A stretch of 10,271 nucleotides of DNA from Lachnospiraceae bacterium UBA3863 (GCA_002392385.1 DGGX01000023.1:11677-21947); one strand, 5' to 3'. Positions 1-7,414 are shown, numbered from the stretch's first letter. Made by a program: numbers and translations. The notes: generated from the letters alone by a model not told the origin.

Positions 1-957
1 CAGGCCGCCGGTGAAGAGGCCGTAGGTGGCGCAGACGAACACGCGCTTGGCGCCGCGCTCTTTCAGGCCCCGGGCGACTTCCATGACGCCCTTGCCGGAG
101 GAGAGCATGTCATCGATGATGAGCATGTCCTTGCCCTCCACGGAGGAGCCCAGGAACTCGTGGGCCACCACCGGATAGGCGCCGTTCTCGAAGCGGGTAT
201 AGTCTCTGCGGCGATAGAACATGCCCATGTCCAGACCCAGAATATTGGCAAAATAGACGGCCCTCTTCATGCCGGCCTCGTCGGGGCTGATGACCAGCAT
301 GTGATCGCTGTCGATCTGCAGATCCGGCACGTTGCGGAGGAGTCCCTTCATGAACTGGTAGACGGGCTGTACGTTGTCGAAGCCGCTCAGGGGAATGGCG
401 TTCATGACGCGGGGATCATGGGCGTCGAAGGAGACGATGTTGTCCACGCCCATGCGGACCAGTTCCTGCAGGGCGATGGCGCAGTCCAGAGACTCGCGCA
501 TGGTGCGCTGGTTCTGACGGCTCTCATAGAGATAAGGCATGATGACGGTGATGCGCCGGGCCTTGCCGCCGACGGCGGCGATCACACGCTTGAGGTTCTG
601 ATAATGGTCGTCGGGAGACATGTGGTTCTGCACGCCGCAGAGCCGGTAGGTCTCGCTGTAATTGCACACATCCACCAGCAGATAGAGATCCATGCCGCGG
701 ACCGACTGGCGGATCACGCCCTTGCCTTCACCGGTTCCGAAACGCGGCAGATCACAGTCTACAATGTACGTGGGTCGCTGGTAGCCGACATAGGCCTGGC
801 TGTCCTTGTGTTCGCTCTGGCGCTCCGCCCTCCAGTTGGTCAGGTAATAGTCGATGGAAGCGGCCATTTTCTCACAGCCGGTGACGGGGATGATGCCCAG
901 TGCACCGGTGGGGATGCCTTCCAGCTGTCTCTTCTCATGCGATCGTATGGGTTCCAT
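1..957 (-). CDS. prs: Ribose-phosphate pyrophosphokinase (PRPP synthetase), long divergent form, 3' end missing
   Basis: Cytoplasmic enzyme that transfers pyrophosphate from ATP to ribose 5-phosphate, making PRPP for purine, pyrimidine, His, Trp and NAD synthesis. The 319 visible residues run off the left edge without a stop. The start is the ATG at 955-957, preceded by AGAGAGG at 7 nt spacing. Family marks in order: RF-GTGEGKGVIRQSVRG (72-88), PYLYESRQNQR (141-151, where classical enzymes have PYxxYxRQDRK), FDAHDP (177-182, catalytic His180), SPDEAG (224-229), the flexible-loop region FYRRRDY (247-253, normally KRR), and the PRPP loop IIDDMLSSGKG (280-290, normally DDxxDTAGT). The PRPP loop lies about 60 residues later than in the classical enzyme of roughly 315 residues, so this is an N-terminally and internally extended type. 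It lies downstream of dnaI on the same strand, across a 116-bp gap with a weak terminator. Identity as a Prs family member is firm; full classical activity is inferred. Confidence 0.9.
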   Translation of the reverse strand, partial: MEPIRSHEKRQLEGIPTGALGIIPVTGCEKMAASIDYYLTNWRAERQSEHKDSQAYVGYQRPTYIVDCDLPRFGTGEGKGVIRQSVRGMDLYLLVDVCNYSETYRLCGVQNHMSPDDHYQNLKRVIAAVGGKARRITVIMPYLYESRQNQRTMRESLDCAIALQELVRMGVDNIVSFDAHDPRVMNAIPLSGFDNVQPVYQFMKGLLRNVPDLQIDSDHMLVISPDEAGMKRAVYFANILGLDMGMFYRRRDYTRFENGAYPVVAHEFLGSSVEGKDMLIIDDMLSSGKGVMEVARGLKERGAKRVFVCATYGLFTGGL

Positions 958-1012
958 TCAAATCCTCTCTTTCCCTGATAGCTGCCGTGGTTTCTTCTGT
1001 ATAAAGACAGGG

Positions 1013-1037
1013 AAAAAACGACCTGTCAGCAGACGGT
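1013..1037 (-). terminator. Possible weak intrinsic terminator between dnaI and prs
   Basis: On the minus strand a 6-bp stem ACCGTC/GAC-A-GGT, with one bulged A and a TGCT loop, is followed by CG and then six T residues (1018-1013). It sits 37 nt past the dnaI stop. The stem is short, so read-through into prs is likely. The rest of the 116-bp gap (958-1073) shows the prs ribosome binding site and a weak promoter possibility (CTGACA at 1029-1024, with TATACA 20 nt on), but nothing convincing. Confidence 0.4.
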
Positions 1038-1073
1038 GTAGGTATGTCCCGCGCCCGACGCGGGGCCTGCTCC

Positions 1074-2066
1074 TCAGGATGGCGGAGCGGCGCTCCGTTC
1101 CCTTCTGCGCAGCACCCGGATGTCCCGGCCGGTCATGCGGCACAGGAGATAAGAGTCCAGGATGCGGGAGAAGGTGCGGTCGGAGTAGCGCTTCTGCAGC
1201 TCCTTCAGCGGCAGGTTGGTGGAGATGACGGTGCTCTTGCGCCGCAGGAGCCTTTCGCTCAGGCAGGCAAAAAGCTGGGCAGAGACATACTGGTTCGTAA
1301 GCTCAGTGCCCAGATCATCAATGATCAGAAGGTCACAGGTATAAAGATCACCGGTGAATACACGGAACTCGTCCCGCTCGCGGGCGTCGTAGCCGTATCC
1401 GGACAAACGATCAAACAAAGTTGCAGCACTAAAATACAGGACACTGAAGCCTCTGTCAAGCAGTTCTCCCGCGATACAGGCGGAAAGACTTGATTTGCCC
1501 ACGCCGGTGCTGCCGTAGAAGAGGAGGCCGGGGCAGGCGGCGTCTGTGCCGAAGGTCCGCACGAACTGCAGGGAGCTGCGCAGGGCCCTCCGGAAGTTGG
1601 TCAGGTCCTCGCCCTCGTAATAGTGCTCGGAGAGCCTGTCGAAGCGGGCCTCCTTCATCTGGGCCTGCAGGTGGGACTGGTCATAGAGAAGCTCGACCTC
1701 CCGGCGCTTCAGGCACCGGCACTTCTCGCCGTTCACGTAGCCTGTGTCGCGGCAGTAAGGGCAGTCATAGGTGAGGTCCAGATAATCCGCCGGCCATCCG
1801 TTCTCCGTAAGGAGCTCCCGGCGCCGTCTTGCCGCGTCCTCGACGCTGCGGCGGGCGGCCTCCTGGGCCTGGGCGTCGCCGGTCCCGGTCAGTCTGGCGC
1901 GGAGTCTGTCCGCGGCCATGGCCGGCACCTCGCTGTCCAGCTCCCGCAGGGCGGGGACACGCAGGTAGACCTCCTCCCTGCGCTGCTGCCGCTGGCGCAG
2001 GTGTCTGTCACGGGTCTGCGCGTAGCCGCGCATGATATGGTCGTATTGGTCTCTGCTCAATGCCAC
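1074..2066 (-). CDS. DnaI/DnaC-like replicative helicase loader (AAA+ ATPase)
   Basis: 330-residue AAA+ ATPase, inferred to load the replicative helicase during replication initiation and restart together with the DnaD-type protein encoded just upstream. Residues 1-95 are charged and helical. A probable zinc-binding knuckle follows (CPYC at 102-105 and CRC at 116-118), as in DnaI-type loaders. The ATPase core has Walker A GSTGVGKS (185-192), Walker B LLIIDD (246-251), sensor-1 STN (282-284) and a basic segment with candidate arginine-finger residues (RYSDRTFSR, 293-301). The start is GTG at 2064-2066, 18 nt after the dnaD stop, with GGAG about 9 nt upstream; no better ATG exists before residue 12. 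IstB transposition helpers share the fold, but the zinc knuckle, the length and the dnaD neighbour favour a chromosomal helicase loader. The symbol is left blank because dnaC and dnaI are used differently in different species. Confidence 0.9.
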   Translation of the reverse strand: MALSRDQYDHIMRGYAQTRDRHLRQRQQRREEVYLRVPALRELDSEVPAMAADRLRARLTGTGDAQAQEAARRSVEDAARRRRELLTENGWPADYLDLTYDCPYCRDTGYVNGEKCRCLKRREVELLYDQSHLQAQMKEARFDRLSEHYYEGEDLTNFRRALRSSLQFVRTFGTDAACPGLLFYGSTGVGKSSLSACIAGELLDRGFSVLYFSAATLFDRLSGYGYDARERDEFRVFTGDLYTCDLLIIDDLGTELTNQYVSAQLFACLSERLLRRKSTVISTNLPLKELQKRYSDRTFSRILDSYLLCRMTGRDIRVLRRRERSAAPPS

Positions 2067-2084
2067 GTCTCTGGTCTCCGGTCC

Positions 2085-3014
2085 TCAGCTTCCCAGCAGG
2101 TCTCTCTCCAGCTCGTCGAAATCATACTCGTGCTGCGGGAATTGATTGAATTTGTTGCGCTCGGGTCTGACTGCCGTCCTGCGCCCTGTCTGTGTGTTCA
2201 TCAGAGAGGAGGAGACACGTTCTGCCTGCCGGGGCGTGGTGACGCCGTCCTCGGCCCAGCGCACAGCCACCTTCTCGATGTAGCGGAAGTCTCTCTTGCC
2301 CCTGTCCACACAGTACTGCAGGAGATAGTCGATGAGTTCATCGGAGAAGTGAAGCTGCTCGGAGATGTAGTAGACAGTCCGGATCTCCTTGGCGGAGAGC
2401 GGCTTGCCCACGTACTGCTCGATCACGAAGAGCAGCTGGGAGCGGTGGCTGTCCGCGCAGAAATCCCGGATCTCCTCGGAGGTGGGCTCGCGGCGCTCGT
2501 CGGCCGGATGCGGGTCCGCGGTCTCTTCAGCGGCTGCAGCGGCGGGGACCTGAAGGTCAGGCATCTGCGCGGCGGTGCCGGCGGTCTGCCTGGTGAGAGG
2601 CCCGGGAGCGGGGGCCGTGCGGACCGGGCGGGCGGCGCTGTCACTGTCCGCGGCGGCCGGCTGCACAGGGGCAGACTGGGCGGGTGCGGACTGCATGGCG
2701 GACATGGGGATCACGCGGCCGGAAGGCGACCGTCTCCCCATGCGGATGCCGACGATATTGCCGGTGCTGTCGGTCTCGAGGATCAGCAGCCCCTGCTTCT
2801 CCCAATAGCGCAGGGAACGCAGGATCTCCCGCTCGGTATGGTTGAACTGATCCGCCATATCGGAAATGCTGGTGGTCCTGCGGGCGTTCATCATGCGCAG
2901 AAGATAGAGATAGACCTTGATCTGCGCATCGTTGGCACTGCCCATATATTCATCTATGAAAAGGTTGGAGACCAGGGTGGAACCTGTGTCACCGTCATTA
3001 TAAATCGTAAACAC
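2085..3014 (-). CDS. DnaD-domain primosomal protein
   Basis: 309-residue protein of the DnaD/DnaB (Firmicutes) primosome family, which remodels or bridges DNA and helps recruit the helicase loader. From the GTG at 3012-3014: an N-terminal winged-helix-like region (about 18-95, with ISDMADQFNHTEREILRSLRYWEKQGLL typical of wHTH), a Pro/Ala/Ser-rich linker (about 100-180), and a DnaD domain (about 190-265) with the signature spacing Y245-x3-V249-x3-W253. The C-terminal tail is charged. The reading frame stays open to an ATG at 3239, which would add 75 residues. I prefer GTG 3014 because AGGTG lies 7 nt upstream, FTIYNDGDTG-type sequence is the usual beginning of this family in Clostridia, and the extra stretch overlaps a terminator, a promoter and DnaA boxes. 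It is followed after 18 nt by the helicase loader, so the two are probably co-transcribed. Confidence 0.88.
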   Translation of the reverse strand: MFTIYNDGDTGSTLVSNLFIDEYMGSANDAQIKVYLYLLRMMNARRTTSISDMADQFNHTEREILRSLRYWEKQGLLILETDSTGNIVGIRMGRRSPSGRVIPMSAMQSAPAQSAPVQPAAADSDSAARPVRTAPAPGPLTRQTAGTAAQMPDLQVPAAAAAEETADPHPADERREPTSEEIRDFCADSHRSQLLFVIEQYVGKPLSAKEIRTVYYISEQLHFSDELIDYLLQYCVDRGKRDFRYIEKVAVRWAEDGVTTPRQAERVSSSLMNTQTGRRTAVRPERNKFNQFPQHEYDFDELERDLLGS

Positions 3015-3025
3015 GGCTATGCACC
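3015..3025 (-). promoter_or_regulatory. Ribosome binding site deciding the dnaD start
   Basis: AGGTG followed by 7 nt (CATAGCC) and then GTG at 3014. This supports the shorter 309-residue product over the ATG at 3239, whose upstream region (TCCGGGATGTG on the coding strand) has only a poor Shine-Dalgarno. Confidence 0.6.
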
Positions 3026-3096
3026 TGTTCGTACAGAGGCCCGGCTTGTATGCCCGTGCCCGTTGATAGTATTGACTCGGAAACTTCTGCAAATGG

Positions 3097-3105
3097 AGTA
3101 TAGCA
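3097..3105 (-). promoter_or_regulatory. Extended -10 promoter candidate for dnaD-dnaI
   Basis: The minus strand reads TGC-TATACT, an extended -10 element (TGn plus a 5/6 match to TATAAT). There is no clear -35 at 16-18 nt, which extended -10 promoters tolerate. The predicted transcription start near 3090 gives a leader of about 75 nt before the GTG. It lies downstream of the murC terminator and of the DnaA-box cluster, as expected for an independent dnaD promoter. Confidence 0.5.
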
Positions 3106-3139
3106 TACGCCTCAAAAGCGGGGGAATAGTCAATCTGCC

Positions 3140-3167
3140 GATAAAATGCCGGGCCCGCGGGCCCGGC
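3140..3167 (-). terminator. Intrinsic terminator for murC
   Basis: A perfect 20-bp palindrome, GCCGGGCCCGCGGGCCCGGC (3148-3167), forms an 8-bp all-GC stem with a CGCG loop. On the minus strand it is followed by ATTTTATC. It lies about 130 nt after the murC stop and just ahead of the dnaD promoter. The plus-strand side has no T-run, so it works in the murC direction only. Confidence 0.7.
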
Positions 3168-3174
3168 TGTCGTG

Positions 3175-3278
3175 GGTGGATAATGTGGAGAATGTGTATA
3201 AAGCCTCGAATCGGCACAGAAATCCTCTTCGTTTTCCACATCCCGGAGGCCCCTCTTTTATGGGGATGATGTGGATAA
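3175..3278. promoter_or_regulatory. Cluster of five DnaA-box-like 9-mers between murC and dnaD
   Basis: Against the DnaA box TTATCCACA there is a perfect copy at 3270-3278 (minus) and single-mismatch copies at 3232-3240 (plus, TTTTCCACA), 3193-3201 (minus, TTATACACA), 3184-3192 (minus, TTCTCCACA) and 3175-3183 (minus, TTATCCACC). The last three abut with no gap. Three of the five fit the relaxed consensus TTWTNCACA. They sit in non-coding sequence upstream of the dnaD promoter and primosome genes. DnaA binding is inferred; the sequence matches are direct. Confidence 0.65.
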
Positions 3279-3295
3279 TTCTCCGGACGGGAGGC

Positions 3296-4681
3296 TCAGA
3301 CCTCCGTGAAATGCAGTTCCGGAGCGATTTTCCCGATGTTTCCGGCACCCATAGTTATCAACAGGTCACCCTTTCGGCAATTTTTCTGAAGGTATTCGCG
3401 AAGGCTCTCCAGGTCGGGGAAGGCGGTGCAGGCATGGCCCTTTCCGCGGATCTCCCCGGCCAGGGTCTCGGAGGATACGCCCAGGGTGTCGGTCTCTCTG
3501 GCGGCATAGACCGGAGCCAGGAAGACCTCGTCCGCCATGGAGAGGGCCTCGGCGAATTCCGGCAGCAGCGCCTTGGTCCGGCTGTAGGTGTGGGGCTGGA
3601 AGGCGCAGACGATCCTTGTGTGGGGGAATTCCCGGGCCGCCCGCAGGGTCGCGGCGATCTCCGTGGGATGGTGGGCATAGTCGTCCACCACCGTGACGCC
3701 GCCCTCCTGAGAGATGATCTGGAAGCGGCGGTCCGTTCCCCGGTAAGCGCTCGCGGCAGCGGCCGAGACGGCGGGGTCGACGCCGAGAACGTCCGCGGCG
3801 GCAATGGCCGCACAGGCGTTGAGGACGTTGTGGATGCCCGGGACGGACAGGGCGATGGGCTGGGCCTGGCCCTGCTTCCTGTTCAGAAGGAAGGCGGGGT
3901 GTCCCAGGTCGTCGAACCGGATCTCAGAGGGATAGTAATCGGCTTCCGGATCCTGGCCGAAGGTGACGATCCGGCAGACGGCGCCTTCTGTCAGCGCCTG
4001 CCAGTCCGGGATCTCCTTGTTGATGACCAGTGTCCCTTCCGCCGGCACCAGGGAAGCAAAACGGGCAAAGGACCGGCGGATATCGTCCAGGTCCTTGAAG
4101 AAGTCCAGATGGTCCGCGTCCACGTTGAGGATGATGGCCACATCCGGGAACATTTCCAGGAAGCTGTTGGTGTACTCGCAGGCCTCGGCCACGAAGTAGC
4201 GGTCTCCGCCGACGCGGACGTTGCCGCCGATGCTGGGCAGGACGCCGCCCACGGAGAGGGTGGGATCCAGGTCAGCCGCCAGCAGGATCTCGGACAGCAT
4301 GGAAGTGGTCGTGGTCTTGCCGTGGGTGCCGGCCACAGCCGCGGAGCAGCCGTAGAGGCGCATGATCTGGCCCAGAAGCTGGGCCCTGGTCAGCAGCGGG
4401 AGCCCCGCCTCCCTGGCGGCCGCCAGCTCGGGATTGTCGGGATGGATGGCGGCGGTATAGACGACGGCATCGATGCCGGGACGGATATTCTCCGCCCGCT
4501 GGCCGATGGCAACGGGAATGCCGCGGGCCTCCAGCGCCTGGGTCGCCTCGGAGGCATCCCGGTCGGAGCCGGAAACGGAGAAGCCCCTGCTCTGCAGAAT
4601 TCTGGCCAGTCCGCTCATGGAGACGCCGCCGATGCCTATGAAATGAATATGGACCGGATGGCCCGGATCGATCTGATACAT
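3296..4681 (-). CDS. murC: UDP-N-acetylmuramate--L-alanine ligase
   Basis: 461-residue cytoplasmic Mur ligase that adds L-alanine to UDP-MurNAc using ATP, the first step of peptide-stem assembly. It is full length for the family. N-terminal Rossmann-like UDP-binding domain with FIGIGGVSMSGLA (14-26); central ATPase domain with P-loop GTHGKTTTT (118-126), the metal/substrate segment VAEACEYTNSFL (164-175), NVDADHLD (186-193) and HNVLNA (284-289); C-terminal domain with DDYAHHPTE (333-341), FQPHTYSRT (361-369) and GAGNIGKI (445-452). The start ATG at 4679-4681 has an excellent AGGAGGG 9 nt upstream. It is monocistronic or nearly so, with its own promoter at 4772-4800 and a terminator at 3140-3167. 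It is divergent from glgC. Confidence 0.97.
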   Translation of the reverse strand: MYQIDPGHPVHIHFIGIGGVSMSGLARILQSRGFSVSGSDRDASEATQALEARGIPVAIGQRAENIRPGIDAVVYTAAIHPDNPELAAAREAGLPLLTRAQLLGQIMRLYGCSAAVAGTHGKTTTTSMLSEILLAADLDPTLSVGGVLPSIGGNVRVGGDRYFVAEACEYTNSFLEMFPDVAIILNVDADHLDFFKDLDDIRRSFARFASLVPAEGTLVINKEIPDWQALTEGAVCRIVTFGQDPEADYYPSEIRFDDLGHPAFLLNRKQGQAQPIALSVPGIHNVLNACAAIAAADVLGVDPAVSAAAASAYRGTDRRFQIISQEGGVTVVDDYAHHPTEIAATLRAAREFPHTRIVCAFQPHTYSRTKALLPEFAEALSMADEVFLAPVYAARETDTLGVSSETLAGEIRGKGHACTAFPDLESLREYLQKNCRKGDLLITMGAGNIGKIAPELHFTEV

Positions 4682-4704
4682 ATGGGATAACCCTCCTGCG
4701 TTCG

Positions 4705-4753
4705 GGCGGCATCCTGCCGGAGGGGAGGTGTCTGCCCGTCTCCGTGCGCCGCC
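4705..4753 (-). other. GC-rich foldable leader of murC
   Basis: The 84-nt murC leader can fold with an outer stem GGCGGC/GCCGCC (4748-4753 with 4705-4710) and an inner stem CGGAG/CTCCG (4740-4744 with 4718-4722). It ends about 7 nt before the AGGAGGG. No known riboswitch or T-box signature is visible and there is no T-run. It may only be incidental GC-rich structure. Confidence 0.3.
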
Positions 4754-4771
4754 GCATTTTTGGACAGCTAC

Positions 4772-4800
4772 ATTATATAATCACTTTGACAAAATACCAA
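4772..4800 (-). promoter_or_regulatory. Sigma-A promoter of murC
   Basis: On the minus strand, -35 TTGGTA (4800-4795, 4/6), a 17-nt spacer, and -10 TATAAT (4777-4772, 6/6). The predicted start is near 4765, about 84 nt before the murC ATG. The -10 lies in a self-complementary ATTATATAAT (4772-4781). Confidence 0.7.
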
Positions 4801-4932
4801 CATAAAATCCGTAAGACATTATCGCGTCGGCAGGGGTGGAACGAAATGGGCCGATTGCACAAAAAACGAGGGTTAATCAAAACTGACCTTGTGGGAAATG
4901 CTCTGATTTCAGTTTCTTTTATCAAGGCCATG

Positions 4933-4941
4933 TGTTATAAT
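4933..4941 (+). promoter_or_regulatory. Extended -10 promoter of glgC-glgD-spoVG
   Basis: TGT-TATAAT gives a consensus -10 (4936-4941) with a TGn extension. The -35 region at 17 nt (TTTCTT, 4913-4918) is poor. The predicted start near 4948 leaves a leader of about 60 nt. The remaining 326-bp murC-glgC gap (4682-5007) is markedly AT-richer than its flanks and holds only the divergent promoters and the inverted repeat. Confidence 0.65.
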
Positions 4942-4959
4942 TTTACTGCGTAAAATTAT
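4937..4959. promoter_or_regulatory. Operator-like inverted repeat over the glgC transcription start
   Basis: Perfect 10-bp arms, ATAATTTTAC and GTAAAATTAT, separated by TGC. The palindrome overlaps the -10 and its dyad axis falls at the predicted +1, a classic place for a repressor to bind. Related half-site words TGCGTTA (4959-4965) and TGCGTAAA (4947-4954 and 4967-4974) follow. No known regulator family is assigned. Confidence 0.5.
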
Positions 4960-5007
4960 GCGTTATTGCGTAAATGGCGCGCAAATACTTCATCCAGAGG
5001 TGCTGAC

Positions 5008-6285
5008 ATGATCGTCAAGAAAGAAATGATCGCTATGCTGCTCGCGGGCGGTCAGGGCTCCCGGCTGGGGATCCTGACTGAAAATATGGCCAAACCGGCT
5101 GTATCCTTCGGCGGGAGGTACAGGATCATTGATTTTCCCCTGAGCAATTGCATCAATTCCGGCGTGGATACGGTCGGCGTGCTGACCCAGTACATGCCCC
5201 TGAGGCTCAATTCGCATGTGGGGATCGGGATCCCGTGGGATCTCGACAAGAATGTAGGCGGCGTTTCAGTGCTGTCTCCGTACGAGAAGATCGAGAATAC
5301 GGAGTGGTACACGGGAACCGCCAATGCGATCTATCAGAACCTTGCTTACATGGAGAGCTACCATCCGGACTATGTCCTGATCCTCTCCGGCGATCATATC
5401 TATAAGATGGACTACGAGGCTATGCTGGATTTCCACAAGGAGAACGGCGCCGAGGTGACCATCGCGGTGATGCCTGTTCCCATGGAGGAGGCCAGCCGCT
5501 TCGGGATCATGATTACGGACGGAGACGGACGGATCACGGACTTCGAAGAGAAGCCCGTGCATCCGAGGAGCAATCTGGCCTCCATGGGCATTTACATCTT
5601 CACCTGGAAGACGCTGCGTGACGCGCTGATCGCCAATGCGGACCAGTCCAATCTGGATTTTGGCAAGCACGTGATCCCCTACTGCCGTGACAACGGCAGT
5701 CCTCTGTACGCCTATGAATTCCACGGTTACTGGAAGGATGTCGGGACTCTGACCTCCTACTGGGAAGCTAACATGGAACTCATCGACATCGTGCCGGAAT
5801 TCAATCTGTACGAGGAGTACTGGAAGATCTATACACGCAGCACATCCAATGTCCCTCAGTATTTCGGGCCCCACAGTCACGCGGAACGATCCATCATCGG
5901 AGAGGGCACGGAGATCATGGGGACTGTGATGAATTCCGTGATCGGCTGCAACGTGGTGATCGGCGAGGGGGCTGTGGTCAGAAACAGCATCCTCATGAAC
6001 GGCACGGTGGTCGGACGCGGGGCACAGCTGGAGAAGGTCATCACGGCGGAAGATGTACAGATCGGTGACGGAGCGGTCCTGGGCACAGGCGAGGAAAGAC
6101 CCAACGATACACGCCCGGATATTTACCGCAGCGGTCTGGTGACACTCGGAGAAGGAACGGTGGTCCCTCCGGGTGTGAGCGTCGGCAGAAACGTCATGAT
6201 CTCCGGTATCACGCAGGCGGAGGATTATCCTCACGGCTGGCTGGAGAGCGGACGGACTCTGGTGAAGGAAGGTGAGACGAAGTGA
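5008..6285 (+). CDS. glgC: Glucose-1-phosphate adenylyltransferase (ADP-glucose pyrophosphorylase), catalytic subunit
   Basis: 425-residue cytoplasmic enzyme making ADP-glucose from ATP and glucose 1-phosphate, the committed step of bacterial glycogen synthesis. Nucleotidyltransferase domain: GGQGSRL (14-20), [16 protein letters not shown] (28-43), GTANA (103-107), [10 protein letters not shown] (127-136, with the metal-binding Asp), FEEKP (179-183), and YWKDVGT (241-247, whose Asp matches the second metal ligand). A left-handed beta-helix of hexapeptide-like repeats follows (about 295-400). The start is ATG 5008 with AGAGG 7 nt upstream; an in-frame start at 4966 would add 14 residues without a ribosome binding site or family similarity. 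It overlaps glgD by 4 bp (GTGA), indicating translational coupling and a GlgC-GlgD complex. Confidence 0.96.
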   Translation: MIVKKEMIAMLLAGGQGSRLGILTENMAKPAVSFGGRYRIIDFPLSNCINSGVDTVGVLTQYMPLRLNSHVGIGIPWDLDKNVGGVSVLSPYEKIENTEWYTGTANAIYQNLAYMESYHPDYVLILSGDHIYKMDYEAMLDFHKENGAEVTIAVMPVPMEEASRFGIMITDGDGRITDFEEKPVHPRSNLASMGIYIFTWKTLRDALIANADQSNLDFGKHVIPYCRDNGSPLYAYEFHGYWKDVGTLTSYWEANMELIDIVPEFNLYEEYWKIYTRSTSNVPQYFGPHSHAERSIIGEGTEIMGTVMNSVIGCNVVIGEGAVVRNSILMNGTVVGRGAQLEKVITAEDVQIGDGAVLGTGEERPNDTRPDIYRSGLVTLGEGTVVPPGVSVGRNVMISGITQAEDYPHGWLESGRTLVKEGETK

Positions 6286-7400
6286 GGGCGATCGGGATCA
6301 TCCTGGCAGGCGGCAACAGCAGACGCATGAAGGAGTTATCAAAGAGGCGCGCGGTATGCGCCATGCCTGTGGCGGGCAGCTACCGCAGCATAGACTTCGC
6401 ACTGAGCAACATGGAATTCTCCCGGATTCAGAAGGTTGCCGTGCTGATGCAGTATAACTCACGCAGCCTGAATGAGCATCTGGCCTCCTCCAAGTGGTGG
6501 GATTTCGGCCGCAAACAGGGAGGTCTGTATCTCTTCACACCTTCATTTGCAGACGCGCACAGCCAGTGGTACAGAGGCACAGCAGATGCACTGGCGCAGA
6601 ACATCAGCTTTCTGAAGACATCTCACGAGCCTTATGTGGTCATAGTTTCGGGTGACTGCGTCTACAAGCTGGATTACAACGATGTGCTCGAGTATCATGT
6701 GCAGAAACGGGCAGACATTACGGTAGTAGTCAAACAGATGCCGGAGACTTTCAATGTCGAACGGTACGGAACCGTACAGATGGACGGCAACGGACGGATT
6801 CTCGAATTTGTGGAGAAACCGATCATTGCCAGTTCCAGTACGATTTCCTGCGGCATCTACGTGATCCGCAGGAGACTCCTGATCGAGCTTCTGGAGAAAT
6901 GCGCCGAAGAAGGGCGCTACGATTTCGTCCAGGACGTGCTCATCAGGTACAGAGGCCTGAAGAAAATCTACGGATACAGAATGGTCGATTATTGGAGCAA
7001 CATTGCGACCGTAGAGGATTATTACAGAACCAATATGGATTTCCTGGATCCTGGTATCAGGGACTATTTTTTCAAACAGTATCCTGAGGTCCATTCTAAG
7101 GTAGCAGATCTACCCCCGGCCAAATACAACGTAGGCGTGAACATTCGTAACAGTCTGCTCTCCAGCGGCTGTATCGTGAACGGCACGGTCGAGAACTCTG
7201 TTCTGTTTCATCAGGTGTATGTTGGGAACAATTGTGTGATCAGGAATTCCCTGATTCTGAATGACGTTTACATCGGCGACAACACCATCATTGAAAACTG
7301 CATCGTAGAGAGCGGCGATACCATTCAGGAAAATTCCTGCTATAAAGGAGAAAATGGTATAAGGATCGTTATCGAGAAAGGCGAACGTTATACCATTTAG
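6282..7400 (+). CDS. glgD: GlgD, regulatory ADP-glucose pyrophosphorylase subunit
   Basis: 372-residue paralogue of GlgC, known in Firmicutes as a non-catalytic or weakly catalytic partner that stimulates GlgC. The fold is the same: GGNSRRM (10-16, where GlgC has GGxGxRL), GTADA (99-103), [10 protein letters not shown] (123-132), VEKP (177-180), then beta-helix repeats (about 285-350). Key changes are visible. The AKPAV lysine region is replaced by RRAVCAMP (22-29), and the YWKDVGT segment reads YWSNIAT (237-243), so its conserved Asp is Asn. The start is GTG at 6282-6284, inside the glgC stop codon, with AAGGTG just upstream. It is followed by spoVG. The call is confident; loss of catalysis is inferred from the substitutions and from the family. 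Confidence 0.93.
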   Translation: MRAIGIILAGGNSRRMKELSKRRAVCAMPVAGSYRSIDFALSNMEFSRIQKVAVLMQYNSRSLNEHLASSKWWDFGRKQGGLYLFTPSFADAHSQWYRGTADALAQNISFLKTSHEPYVVIVSGDCVYKLDYNDVLEYHVQKRADITVVVKQMPETFNVERYGTVQMDGNGRILEFVEKPIIASSSTISCGIYVIRRRLLIELLEKCAEEGRYDFVQDVLIRYRGLKKIYGYRMVDYWSNIATVEDYYRTNMDFLDPGIRDYFFKQYPEVHSKVADLPPAKYNVGVNIRNSLLSSGCIVNGTVENSVLFHQVYVGNNCVIRNSLILNDVYIGDNTIIENCIVESGDTIQENSCYKGENGIRIVIEKGERYTI

Positions 7401-7403
7401 AAA

Positions 7404-7410
7404 TGGAGAA
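7404..7410 (+). promoter_or_regulatory. Ribosome binding site deciding the spoVG start
   Basis: TGGAGAA with GGAG ends 6 nt before ATG 7415. The in-frame ATG at 7403 contains this very sequence and would have no Shine-Dalgarno of its own, so the 90-residue product beginning [10 protein letters not shown] is preferred. Confidence 0.7.
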
Positions 7411-7414
7411 CGCT

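Noticed and set aside
160..978. 272-residue plus-strand open frame opposite prs
   Set aside because: The minus-strand reading gives clear PRPP synthetase motifs in the same interval. The opposite frame is shadow.
1048..1064. GC-rich hairpin CCCGCG-N5-CGCGGG just after the dnaI stop
   Set aside because: No T-run follows on either strand, so it is not a convincing terminator. The weaker stem with T6 at 1013-1037 is the better candidate.
3015..3239. 75-residue N-terminal extension of the DnaD protein from ATG 3239
   Set aside because: The stretch contains a terminator hairpin, an extended -10 promoter and DnaA-box matches, the ATG has a poor ribosome binding site, and the family usually begins near FTIYNDGDTG. 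The echo of DFCADS in both the extension and the true C-terminal domain looks coincidental.
1623..3269. 548-residue open frame on the plus strand opposite dnaD and dnaI
   Set aside because: It spans two recognised genes and their regulatory gap and shows no domain. It is antisense shadow.
3146..4690. 514-residue open frame on the plus strand opposite murC
   Set aside because: It is the antisense shadow of murC, which has every family motif. The frame has Gly/Asp/Val-rich composition and no recognisable domain, as expected opposite a GC-rich gene.
5266..6234. 322-residue minus-strand open frame opposite glgC
   Set aside because: It is His/Asp/Val-rich shadow of an unmistakable GlgC.
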